Below, piece after piece: positions 17,729 to 26,100 of a stretch of DNA of 64,000 bases. The stretch comes from Actinoplanes sp. SE50/110 (GTDB lineage Bacteria; Actinomycetota; Actinomycetes; Mycobacteriales; Micromonosporaceae): assembly GCF_900119315.1 (NCBI RefSeq), contig NZ_LT827010.1, positions 8,550,001-8,614,000 on the forward strand, in the 5' to 3' direction. Both the position numbers and the translations under genes were made by a program. The notes beneath the pieces were generated by a model. That model was not told the DNA's origin, ran no database searches, and worked only from the letters and a program-made list of their open reading frames with translations. The stretch's first letter is position 1, and every line of letters starts with the position of its first letter.

Positions 17729-20158
17729 GTGGCGCTCGTGCGCGTGTACTGCGGTCTGGCGTCGGCTGATGATGCGGTGCGATCGGCCACGGCCGCTCCA
17801 CTGACCATCGCCGTGGTGGACGACGCAGGCCGGCTGCTCGGCGTCCACGAGATCAGCGACGACCCGGCCGGTTACGCCCTGCTGGGAACGCTGCTCGTGG
17901 AACGTACGACGGGGTTCAGCGACGCGGCCGTGGCCGCCGACAGTGACGACCACGTCGTCACGTCGCTGCTGACCGCCGCCGGCCGGCCGCTGGTCGTGGT
18001 CGACGACGACGACGCGGACGACTTCGCCGAGCGCTTCTCGGACGACGACTCCCCCGAGGAGATCAACGCCCCGGCCGCCGCCCGGCGGGCAGTCGGGCTG
18101 GCCCGGGCCCTGCAGGCCGGGGCGATCGCCGCGGTCACCCTGCCCGCCCCGCGCGAGCTGGTCAGCTACAAACCGGTGCTGGCCGCGCACGTGGCCATGC
18201 TGGTCGGGCGCAATGCGGCCGCGGCCGCGCTGCGCGAGGTGCTGCGCGAGCTGTACCCGGCCGCCCTGCGGGCCTATCCGGACCCGGCGCACCCGATCGC
18301 CATGGCCGTCCTCGAGGCGATCCCCGAGCCCGGCCGGCTGACCGGCCGCGGCGGCGACCCGGAACACGCCGCGCAGGAGGTCGCCGCCGAGCTCACCCGG
18401 GCCGGCGTCGGCTCCGAGGACCAGATCTTCTCGTTCATCACCGCACTGCAGGTGGCGATCAGCGAGTCGCCGCGCCGCGGCGGCGTCAACAAGTCACTGG
18501 CCCCGGCCGCCGCCGAGGCGGTCCGGCACGCCATCGCCGCGGTGCGCACCTGCGACGCCGGCTGCGCCGCGCTGGTCGGCACGCTCGCCGCCCGGTCCGG
18601 TGGCCCGGCAGCCGAGCCGAACGTGGGGCGGCGGGCCACCCGCCGGGCCGCCGAGCCGGCCGCCGCCACGCCGAGCTCCGAGCTGGGTTCGCGGTTCGCT
18701 CGCCGGGGTCGCTCCGAGCCGGCCGCGGCCGGCCTGGGTCGCCCCGAGCCGGCAGTGGCCGGGCTGGGTCGTCCTGAGCCGGCCGGGCTGGGCAACGGGC
18801 CGGCGACGCCGCGGCCGATGAACGCTCCGCCGGTCGCTCCCGATCCGATCACGCCGCCGCCGGTGGCGCCGGCCGCGGCCAACGGGCTGCCGGGACGGGT
18901 CTCGACGCCGGGCAACCGGCCGGTGTCGGTGCCGCCGCCTCCGCCGGGGATGACGCCGATCACGCCGGGTTCGCGGCCGGTGCCGGGAAGCCGGACGCCG
19001 GGCCTCGCCAGCACGTCGGGCCTCGCCGGCACGTCAGGCCTTTCCGGCACTTCGAGCCTTTCCGGCACGTCGGGTGGTCTCTCGCCGGCCGCGCGCAGCC
19101 CGCTGTCACCGGCGCCGTCCTCGGCTCCGCTGTCGCCGGCCGCGCGCAATCCGGTCTCGCCGGCCGCTCGCAACCCGGTCTCGCCGGGTGGCACCCCGAC
19201 CCCGGCCGAGGCGGGCGAGCCGTTCCGGCCCACCCTCACCAACGCCGAGCTGAACCGGGCCCGGGCCGAGCGGCAGCGCACGGTCATCCCGGCCCGGCCC
19301 AGCACCCGGTCGGCGGCCCCGTCCCCCGCCACCAACGGCGCGGCGGCCGGACCCACCGACTTCGCCCTGCCGATGCCGGCCCAGCGTCCCGGCGCCGAGA
19401 GCGCGGAGCCGGGCTCGCGGGCCAACTGGCCGCTGCTGAACAACGGCGGCGACGATGCCGCGCTGCCCGCCGCCTCGGTGAGCGGGGCCGGTGCCGACGG
19501 CCGGATCAGGCCCCCGTGGCAGGACATGCCGAAGGAACCGCCCGCCCTGCGCCTGGTCGAGTCCCAGCTCAACGGCGGCGGCCGGGCCAAGCTGCCCGGG
19601 CTCGACCAGCTCGGTGATCCGCCCTCGCTGCGGGTGGTCGACGGCGGTGCCCGCGGCGTCGACAGCCTCCCGCCGAAGGTCACCGCGCTGGACCGCAGCA
19701 GCACCCCGCCGGTGCCGTCCGACGGCAGCGACGGCGACCTGCTGATCTTCGCGGCCGCCCGGTCGGCCTGGTTCACCGGCGGCACCAGCACCGGTGACTC
19801 CGGCAATGTCGACTGGGCCAACCCGAACGACAGCGGCTGGCGCGCCGCGGAGAAGGCGGCCACCCCGGCCGTCGCCGCGGAAACCTCGGCCGGTCTGCCG
19901 AAGCGGGTCCCCCAGGCCAACCTGGTGCCCGGCGCCACGGTCCGCGACGAGCGCCCGCTGCGCATCGTCCGGGACGCGGCATCGATCGCGGCGCACACCA
20001 CCGGCTACTTCCGGGGTTGGCGGCGCGGCCAGGAGATCGGCGGCTTCGCCATGGGCGGCCGCCCGGGCCGCGAGGCCGCCGGCGGCTGGGACTTCACCCG
20101 CGACCGCGAGGGCGCCGACGAGTACCGCAACGGGGCGGGCTACGGCGGCGGCCGCTGA
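17729..20158 (+). CDS. Protein with degenerate IS110-transposase-like N-domain, Pro/Ser-rich middle and conservon-kinase-like tail
   Basis: 809 aa from GTG 17729, chosen because GGAGGAGG lies ~9 nt upstream; GTG 17657 would overlap the upstream gene. Residues ~1-290 resemble the DEDD/RNase H-like IS110 transposase domain: TIAVVDDAGRLLGVHEIS, ...AVTLPAPRELVSYKPVLAAH, and GRNAAAAALREVLRELYPAALRAYPD followed by AVLEAIPEPGRL. The acidic residues expected at the catalytic positions are not convincing. Residues ~295-600 are Pro/Ser/Gly-rich with short repeats (AARNPVSP, SGLAGT). Residues ~671-770 (LLIFAAARSAWF ... GLPKRVPQANLVPG ... GWRRGQE) match the tail of the conservon kinase at 23163-26708. 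Not an active mobile element: no C-terminal IS110 serine domain and no terminal repeats. Function unknown. Confidence 0.7.
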   Translation: MALVRVYCGLASADDAVRSATAAPLTIAVVDDAGRLLGVHEISDDPAGYALLGTLLVERTTGFSDAAVAADSDDHVVTSLLTAAGRPLVVVDDDDADDFAERFSDDDSPEEINAPAAARRAVGLARALQAGAIAAVTLPAPRELVSYKPVLAAHVAMLVGRNAAAAALREVLRELYPAALRAYPDPAHPIAMAVLEAIPEPGRLTGRGGDPEHAAQEVAAELTRAGVGSEDQIFSFITALQVAISESPRRGGVNKSLAPAAAEAVRHAIAAVRTCDAGCAALVGTLAARSGGPAAEPNVGRRATRRAAEPAAATPSSELGSRFARRGRSEPAAAGLGRPEPAVAGLGRPEPAGLGNGPATPRPMNAPPVAPDPITPPPVAPAAANGLPGRVSTPGNRPVSVPPPPPGMTPITPGSRPVPGSRTPGLASTSGLAGTSGLSGTSSLSGTSGGLSPAARSPLSPAPSSAPLSPAARNPVSPAARNPVSPGGTPTPAEAGEPFRPTLTNAELNRARAERQRTVIPARPSTRSAAPSPATNGAAAGPTDFALPMPAQRPGAESAEPGSRANWPLLNNGGDDAALPAASVSGAGADGRIRPPWQDMPKEPPALRLVESQLNGGGRAKLPGLDQLGDPPSLRVVDGGARGVDSLPPKVTALDRSSTPPVPSDGSDGDLLIFAAARSAWFTGGTSTGDSGNVDWANPNDSGWRAAEKAATPAVAAETSAGLPKRVPQANLVPGATVRDERPLRIVRDAASIAAHTTGYFRGWRRGQEIGGFAMGGRPGREAAGGWDFTRDREGADEYRNGAGYGGGR

Positions 20159-20176
20159 CCCGGTCCTGAGCATCAC

Positions 20177-20212
20177 CGAAGCCGAGTCCTCCCCCGGGTG
20201 GGCTCGGCTTCG
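20177..20212 (+). terminator. Hairpin terminator after the 809-residue protein gene
   Basis: Stem CGAAGCCGAGTCC (20177-20189) with GGGCTCGGCTTCG (20200-20212), 13 pairs including one G-U, and a 10-nt loop, starting 19 nt after the stop codon. Its 3' arm runs straight into the tandem array and resembles the array's unit. Confidence 0.7.
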
Positions 20213-20220
20213 TCATACCG

Positions 20221-20492
20221 CCCGCTTCGTCACACCGCCCGCCTTGTCACACCGCCCGCCTTGTCGCACCGCCCGCCTTGTCGCACCGCCCGCCTTGTCG
20301 CACCACCCGCCTTGTCGCACCACCCGCCTTGTCGCACCACCCGCCTTGTCGCACCACCCGCCTTGTCGCACCACCCGCCTTGTCGCACCGCCCGCCTTGT
20401 CGCACCGCCCGCCTTGTCGCACCACCCGCCTTGTCGCACCACCCGCCTTGTCGCACCACCCGCTTCGTCACACCGCCCGCTTCGTCACACCG
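20221..20492. repeat. Tandem array of sixteen 17-bp units
   Basis: Exactly 272 bp = 16 x 17 bp, consensus CCCGCCTTGTCGCACCR, with no spacers. The first unit and the last two read CCCGCTTCGTCACACCG; unit 2 is intermediate (CCTTG..CACACCG); interior units end in ACCG (units 3, 4, 10, 11) or ACCA (5-9, 12-14). A degenerate 17th copy at 20204-20220 overlaps the terminator's 3' arm. Because 17 is not a multiple of 3, all frames stay open with a 17-residue period, creating spurious ORFs on both strands. Not a CRISPR array. The array is recent or homogenised, judging by near identity of the inner units. Confidence 0.95.
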
Positions 20493-20569
20493 CCGACGAG
20501 CACCCGGATCGATGTGGGACGGTTGCACCCTGCGGTGACCGGCCATCGTGGATGATCCATGCTGGCAGG

Positions 20570-21280
20570 ATGCGGGCCATCGTCTTCGACTTCTTCGGTA
20601 CGCTCACCGACCCGGCGGCCGAGAACGACCGGCTCGCCACGTTCGCCGCCACCGCGAGCCGGCTCGGGGTGCCGGTGGACCGGTTCGTCGCGGCGATGAC
20701 GGAAAGTTTCGGGCGGCGGGCGACCGGTGTCTACGGCAGCACCCGGGACACTCTGCGGGCGATGGCCCAGGCCTGCGATGCCGATCCGTCCGAGGAACGA
20801 TTGACCGCAGCGGTCGCCACCCATCATGCGGGCGCTGAGACGGTCCGCAGGCCGCGACCGGAGGCGATCCGGGTACTCGGTCAGCTCCGGGCGCGCGGCT
20901 ACCGTCTGGGCCTTCTCAGCGACTGTTCGAGCGAATTGTGCGAGGCGTGGCCCGACACACCGTACGCCCCGATGATCGACACCCCGGTCTTCTCCTGGCG
21001 CGAGGGCTGTCGCAAGCCCGATCCCCGGCTGTACGCGGCGGTGGCCGCCCGCCTCGATGTCGCGCCGGCGGAGTGCTGGTTCGTCGGTGACGGCGGCAGC
21101 CGGGAGCACGACGGCGCCCGCCGAGCCGGGATGCGACCGATTCTGGTCACCAACGCGGCCTATCCCGGAGTCGGCGAACTCCGCACCGACCCGGACACCT
21201 ACGTCCCGGATCATCAGATTCCGGACCTGTCCGCGCTGCCCGCTCTCCTGGGGCTTCCCGCTCTATCCGATCACACCTGA
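20570..21280 (+). CDS. HAD-superfamily hydrolase (phosphatase-like)
   Basis: 236 aa. Motif I is VFDFFGTLTD near the N-terminus (nucleophile and acid/base aspartates), motif II GLLSDCSSEL, motif III the lysine in CRKPDPRLY, and motif IV FVGDGGSREHDGARRAGM: a complete set for a HAD phosphatase or phosphoglycolate phosphatase-like enzyme with a helical cap. The ATG follows GGCAGG. It lies alone between two repeat patches, so the neighbourhood gives no hint of substrate. Confidence 0.85.
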   Translation: MRAIVFDFFGTLTDPAAENDRLATFAATASRLGVPVDRFVAAMTESFGRRATGVYGSTRDTLRAMAQACDADPSEERLTAAVATHHAGAETVRRPRPEAIRVLGQLRARGYRLGLLSDCSSELCEAWPDTPYAPMIDTPVFSWREGCRKPDPRLYAAVAARLDVAPAECWFVGDGGSREHDGARRAGMRPILVTNAAYPGVGELRTDPDTYVPDHQIPDLSALPALLGLPALSDHT

Positions 21281-21660
21281 GACGAGCCCGGCCGCCTACG
21301 GACCAGCGGCCCGCGATGGTGGTCGGCGGCAGTCGCCGGTCGACAACCCGCGACAGGCGGCGCCGGGAGCGGCAGGCAGCCGGAGCCCCGGCGCGTCGGC
21401 AGCGGCCCCGCGTCGACAGCAGTCGGTATCGGCAGGTGCGGGCACGGGCGGCGGGCGCGGGGGCGGGCGGCGGGCCGCAGGCACAAGCACGGGCAGGGCC
21501 CCGGGCGGCAGGCACAAGCACGGGCAGGGCACGGGCGGCGGGCGGCAGGCGGCAGGCGGCAGGCGGCAGGCGGCAGGCGGCAGGCGGCAGGCGGCAGGCG
21601 GCGGATACTACTCACCGTTGTTGATCGGCTGCGGAGAAGACCTGTCCGCAAGCGCGCGAA
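21281..21660. other. Non-coding, repeat-rich stretch
   Basis: No believable gene on either strand; the open frames are by-products of GC-rich low-complexity DNA. It contains two copies of a 20-bp sequence beginning GGCACAAGCAC (21480-21499 and 21511-21530) and a run of 7-bp repeats (separate entry). It lies between the HAD gene and the terminator of the conservon operon. Confidence 0.6.
21541..21602. repeat. 7-bp tandem repeat (GGCAGGC)n
   Basis: About nine near-perfect copies of the 7-mer GGCAGGC, preceded by related GGGCGGC-type degenerate copies. Slippage-prone microsatellite in non-coding DNA. Confidence 0.85.
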
Positions 21661-21689
21661 AGCCCCGCTCCGCCGAGCGGAGCGGGGCT
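21661..21689 (-). terminator. Terminator of the conservon operon
   Basis: Perfect 12-bp stem (AGCCCCGCTCCG at 21661-21672, CGGAGCGGGGCT at 21678-21689) with a 5-nt loop, 10 bp after the stop of the GTPase gene. On the minus strand it is followed by TTTCGCG. Confidence 0.85.
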
Positions 21690-21699
21690 CAACCGACTG

Positions 21700-22311
21700 T
21701 CAGGCCGGCGCCACCGCGCGCGTCCGACGCATCGTCAGCACATACTCGACGAGCGAGATGAGGACGTTCTTCGTCGACTCGCGGTTGCGGGCGTCGCAGC
21801 TCACGACCGGCACGTCGCTCGAGATCGCCAAAGCGTCCCGGACGTCCTGCGGGTTGTGGTACTGCATGCCGTCGAAGCAGTTGATCGCCACCAGGTAGGG
21901 CAGGCGGCGGTGCTCGAAGAAGTCGATGGCGGCGAAGCAGTCGGCGAGCCGACGCGTGTCCACCATCACGACCGCACCGATGGCGCCCCGGACCAGCTCG
22001 TCCCACATGAACCAGAACCGCGTCTGGCCAGGCGTGCCGAAAAGGTACAGGATCAGGTCCCGGTCGATGCTGATCCGGCCGAAGTCCATGGCCACGGTGG
22101 TGGTCATCTTGCCCGGCACCTGCCGGTTGTCATCGACACCCACACCGGCCGAAGTCATGATCGCCTCGGTGGTCAGTGGGGTGATCTCCGAGACCGACCC
22201 CACCAGCGTCGTCTTACCGACGCCGAAGCCACCGGCGATGACAATCTTCGCCGATGTCACGCGTCCGCCCGCAGCGGGACGTTGCGACATGTCAGAGCCT
22301 GCGAAGTCCAC
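21700..22311 (-). CDS. Conservon small GTP/ATP-binding protein (CvnD type)
   Basis: 203 aa Ras/MglA-like nucleotide-binding protein. Walker A is IVIAGGFGVGKTTLVG; the switch region AMDFGRISIDRDLILYLFGTPGQTRFWF holds the G3 equivalent (GTPGQ). GTG 22311 (VDFAGSD) matches the usual family N-terminus and overlaps the DUF742 gene by 20 nt; ATG 22290 is an alternative. In streptomycetes such proteins work with CvnA-C in a membrane-associated, G-protein-like complex that affects development and secondary metabolism. It is the last gene of the four-gene operon. Confidence 0.93.
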   Translation of the reverse strand: MDFAGSDMSQRPAAGGRVTSAKIVIAGGFGVGKTTLVGSVSEITPLTTEAIMTSAGVGVDDNRQVPGKMTTTVAMDFGRISIDRDLILYLFGTPGQTRFWFMWDELVRGAIGAVVMVDTRRLADCFAAIDFFEHRRLPYLVAINCFDGMQYHNPQDVRDALAISSDVPVVSCDARNRESTKNVLISLVEYVLTMRRTRAVAPA

Positions 22312-22684
22312 TCAGCACCCTTTCCAGCAGTTCCGTGCCTACCGCGTCGGTCTCGTCCTCGAGCGAGGTGGGCTCGTACACCGCGAGCAGGCCGTCGGAG
22401 GCCATGTCCGCGACGATCACCCGTGCCACACCGAGCGGCAGTTGCATGCGTGCGGCGATTTCCGCGAGCGACTGCACTCGGCCGTTGTCGCACATCGCCG
22501 CGATGTACTGATGCTCGCTTCCACCCTGTCCGCTGCGGATCATTCCGGATCGGCCGCGTACGGTTGTCTCGACCAGCGCTTCCAGCGCTATCTCAAGTTT
22601 CGGCCGGGTTCGACCGCGGGTCACGGCGTACGGCCTGACCAGCGATCCGGTCGGTTCATCACGCTCCGGCATCGTCACCGTCAA
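22292..22684 (-). CDS. DUF742 protein (CvnC type)
   Basis: 130 aa. The conserved DUF742 features are LVRPYAVTRGRTRP near the N-terminus and the winged-helix-like segment LAEIAARMQLPLGVARVIVADMASDGLL. In conservons this protein sits between the roadblock protein and the GTPase, and is thought to be an adaptor; its molecular activity is not established. It is separated from the roadblock gene by 77 nt and overlaps the GTPase gene. Confidence 0.93.
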   Translation of the reverse strand: MTVTMPERDEPTGSLVRPYAVTRGRTRPKLEIALEALVETTVRGRSGMIRSGQGGSEHQYIAAMCDNGRVQSLAEIAARMQLPLGVARVIVADMASDGLLAVYEPTSLEDETDAVGTELLERVLSGLRRL

Positions 22685-22761
22685 CCCCTCCCTCGGCCAC
22701 TCGAAGTGTATTGGTTCTCAAGATTTTGGACAGTAGCCGGATGGGCCGGCTCACCGCGCCT

Positions 22762-23166
22762 TCAGCCCAGCACCCCGGCCGCGGACCGCGGCGCGGGGGT
22801 AAGCGCCTCGCCGACGCGGTCGACCAGGAGGGCCATTTCGTAGCCGACCTGACCGACGTCGCAGCTGCGAGCCGCGAGTACCGCGAACGAGGAGCCGTCG
22901 GAGATGGACATCAGGAACAGGAACCCATTGTCCATCTCCACCACCGTCTGCAGAACAGCGCCGCCCTCGAAGCACCGCGCGGCGCCCTGGGTCAGGCTGA
23001 CCAGGCCGGACGCGATGGCCGCGAGCTGGTCGGCACGGTCCCGGGGAAGATCCCGCGAGGCTGCCAGGAGCAGGCCGTCGGCGGAGACCGCGATCGCGTG
23101 CGCGACCCCGGGAACGCGGTCAGCGAAGTTGGCGAGAAGCCAACCGAGATCCTGCGTAGATGTCAT
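22762..23166 (-). CDS. Roadblock/LC7 domain protein (CvnB type)
   Basis: 134 aa; the whole protein is one roadblock/LC7 domain (LGWLLANFADRVPGVAHAIAVSADGLLLAAS...). Roadblock proteins regulate small GTPases, in conservons the adjacent CvnD-like one. Its ATG overlaps the kinase stop as ATGA, so stoichiometric coupled translation with the kinase is likely. Confidence 0.95.
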   Translation of the reverse strand: MTSTQDLGWLLANFADRVPGVAHAIAVSADGLLLAASRDLPRDRADQLAAIASGLVSLTQGAARCFEGGAVLQTVVEMDNGFLFLMSISDGSSFAVLAARSCDVGQVGYEMALLVDRVGEALTPAPRSAAGVLG

Positions 23167-26100
23167 GCCTCATGCTCCTTGCCAGCCTGCGAGGGCTGCT
23201 GCCCTCCCGGAGTCTCCTCCAGGTTGGTCGATTGTTCCTTGGTGCGACCGCGCTGCACACCCCGGTGGTACGCGGACAGCAGACCGCGGACCCCTTCGGG
23301 AGTACGGCGCTGGACGGAGTTACCGCCCCGGTCAACACCGCCGGGGACGAGTTGCGCCATCGGCGTGCGCTTGGGCAGGCCCGCCGTGGTGGTCGTGTCG
23401 ATGCTGACTTCGGACGCCTTGCGGGCGGCCTGCCAGCCCTCGTCGGCCGCGGTCTGCCACGGGTTCGACGGGGTGCCGGCGTAGGACCCGGCGGCGACGG
23501 CCGCCGGAGCCGCGGGAGCCGCGCCGACGGACGCGGTGTCCAGCTCGCGGGCCTCCGGGGAGGCCGCCTGCTGGGGCACCCCGGCGGTACGCGTGGTGGG
23601 CTCGCCGGTCGGGATCCGCTGCGAGATCACCGCTTCCTCGCCCGTGCCGGCCACCGACGGCTTGGCGGCCGTCGCCTGGGTCGTGGTGAACCAGGCCGAC
23701 TCGAGCTCGCGGAAGATCGGCAGCTCCATCGTCTCGTCGGCGAACGGCACCGCGCCCTCACGGGCCGAGGAGATCTGCGCGGCCGCGGTGGCCTGGTCGG
23801 CGGCCGGGCCGCTGACCGGGGCGATCGCCTCGTACGCCGGCGGGGCCGACGCGGGCAGGGATGCCAGCGGCGGGTCGATCGGCCGGGCCACCTCGGGGCG
23901 CTGCTCGGCGGTGTCCGGGCGGTACCTCGGGATCTCGGCGGTCATGTCGAGCGCCGCAGCGAGGTTCTCCGGGACGTGCGGAGTGGCGGTCTCGCGGTCG
24001 CCGGCGACCGGCGGCCAGGCCGGCGGCGCGGAGGCGAACGAGGTGGGCTCGGCCGAGATCGGGGCGGCGGAGACCGGCGGCGCGGACGGCACCGGCGGGG
24101 CCGAGGTCACCGGCGGGGCCGACGGCACCGGCGGCGCCGAGACCGGCGGCATGAACGACGACCGGCCCTGGCTTTCCGGGTTGGCCGGGAGCTGGCGCGG
24201 AATGGTCGCGCCGAAGCCGCCGGTCTCCCCGTCGGGCCGCTGGTAGTCGTTGCCGTTGCGCCGCTGGACCAGCTCGTCGAGACCGGCGAAACCCTGCGGG
24301 CCGCTGCTGGTCGGGCCGGACGGCAGCGGGGGCATCGGCTCGTTGCTGCGCGGACCGAAGCCGTTCGGCGCGCCGCCGAAGCCGTTCTGTCCACCGAAAC
24401 CGTTCGGGCCGCTACCGTTCTGCCCGCCGAAACCGTTCGCCGGGGGGCTGAAGCCGCTCGGCGTGGCGCCGAAACCGTTGGCCGAGCCGAAGCCGGTGGG
24501 ACCGCCGTTGAAGCCGTTGGTCCCGCCGAAGCCGTTGGACGGCGCCGCGCCGGTCAGGTCGGACCAGGCCGGGACCCCGCCGTTGGTGCTGCCGTTGGCA
24601 CTGCCGTTGACGCCCGGGTATCCCCCGCGGCCGCTTTCCAGGGCGAGGGGCTCGCCGAACGACGGCATCGCGGCCGGCGGCGCGTCGTAGCCACCCATCC
24701 GGCCGGAGACCGCGGCAGCGAGGACGGTGACGGGCAGGCCCACCTCAGCGACAGTACCCCGTTCCCGGTCGGCTGGGCGGAGCTCGACGCGGACCGAGTG
24801 CCGGTTCGCCAGCCGGGCGACCACGACCAGGCCCATCATCCGGGAGACGGCCACGTCCACGGTCGGCGGGTTGGCCAGCCGCTCGTTGAGGTCGCGCAGC
24901 TGCTCGCGGCTGATGCCGATGCCGTGGTCCTCGACGGTGAGCACCGCGGTCTCGCCGACCCGGCGCGCCTCGACGAGCACGTTGGAGTTCGGCGGGGAGA
25001 AGGCGGTGGCGTTGTCGAAGAGCTCGGCGACCAGGTGGACCATGTCGTTGACGGCGTGCGCCGCCACCTCGATCTCCCGGTCGATGACGCCGAACTCGAT
25101 CCGGGTGTAGTGCTCGACCTCGGACTGCGCGGCGCGCAGCACGTCGATCAGAGCGGCCGGCTCGCGCTGCACACGGGTGGAGTCCGCGCCGGCGAGGACC
25201 AGGAGGTTCTCGTCGTTGCGGCGCATCCGGGTGGCCAGGTGGTCGAGCTGGAAGAGCTCGGCCAGCCGGTCCGGGTCCTCCTCGCCGCGCTCCAGCCGGT
25301 CCAGGTGACCGATCAGCCGGTCGACCAGGATCTGCGAGCGACGCGCGAGGTTGACGAACATGGTCGCGACCGAGGCCCGCAGGGCGGCCTGCTCGGCCGC
25401 GGTCCGCACGGCTTCCAGGTGGACCGCGTTGAACGCCTCGGTCACCTGCCCGAACTCGTCCCGGCTGCGGACCGGGAGCGGCTCGGCGATCTGGTCGGCG
25501 ACCTGCGCCGGGGTGAGCGAGGTGGACAGCGCCGGGTCGCGCAGCCGGCTCACCGCGTGCGGCAGGCCGAACTGGGCGACCGCCAGGGCACCCTGACGCA
25601 GCTCACGCAGCGAGCGGGCCATCGAGCGGGCGACCAGCCAGGCGAACAGGATGGCGAGCAGCAGCATGCCGAGCAGCACGCTGGTCTCGACGAAGACCGT
25701 CCGGTTGGTGGTGTTCCGCAGGTCGGTGGCCTGGTTCACGATGTTCTTGTCGAGCTGCTGCTCGACCTGCCGGAACGTGTCGTCGTAGCCGGCCATCGCC
25801 GAGTCCCACCCGGCCGCGGTGAGGTGCAGGTTGGAGATGTCGGTCCCCGGGGTGGCCTGCAGCGGCTCGGTCAGGTTCGTCGCGGCGCGCTGCGCCTCGT
25901 TCTGGTCGGTGGTCTTGAGGAAGACCTCGTTCTCACCGTCGGTGGCCGCCGCCTTGAGGTTTCTCTCGGCGAGGTCGATACCGGTGTTGGCGGTGAGGAA
26001 GGCCTGCCGGAGCGCGGTGCTGAACTTGCCGCCGGCGATCACCTGGAGGCCGATGAACCGCTGCTGGGAGACGAACTCCTTGACTCGGGCCACCTCGGCG

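Noticed and set aside
17729..20158. Active IS110-family insertion sequence
   Set aside because: No C-terminal IS110 domain, no convincing catalytic acidic residues, a long Pro/Ser-rich extension and a kinase-like tail. Hence treated as a host gene.
20204..20492. Regular repeats resembling a CRISPR array
   Set aside because: Units are 17 bp, head-to-tail, with no spacers and no cas genes nearby. It is a minisatellite.
20213..20546. Repetitive ORFs (for example runs of RQGGRCDKAGG) on both strands of the tandem array
   Set aside because: A 17-bp unit is necessarily open in several frames at once; no ribosome-binding sites and no non-repetitive domain.
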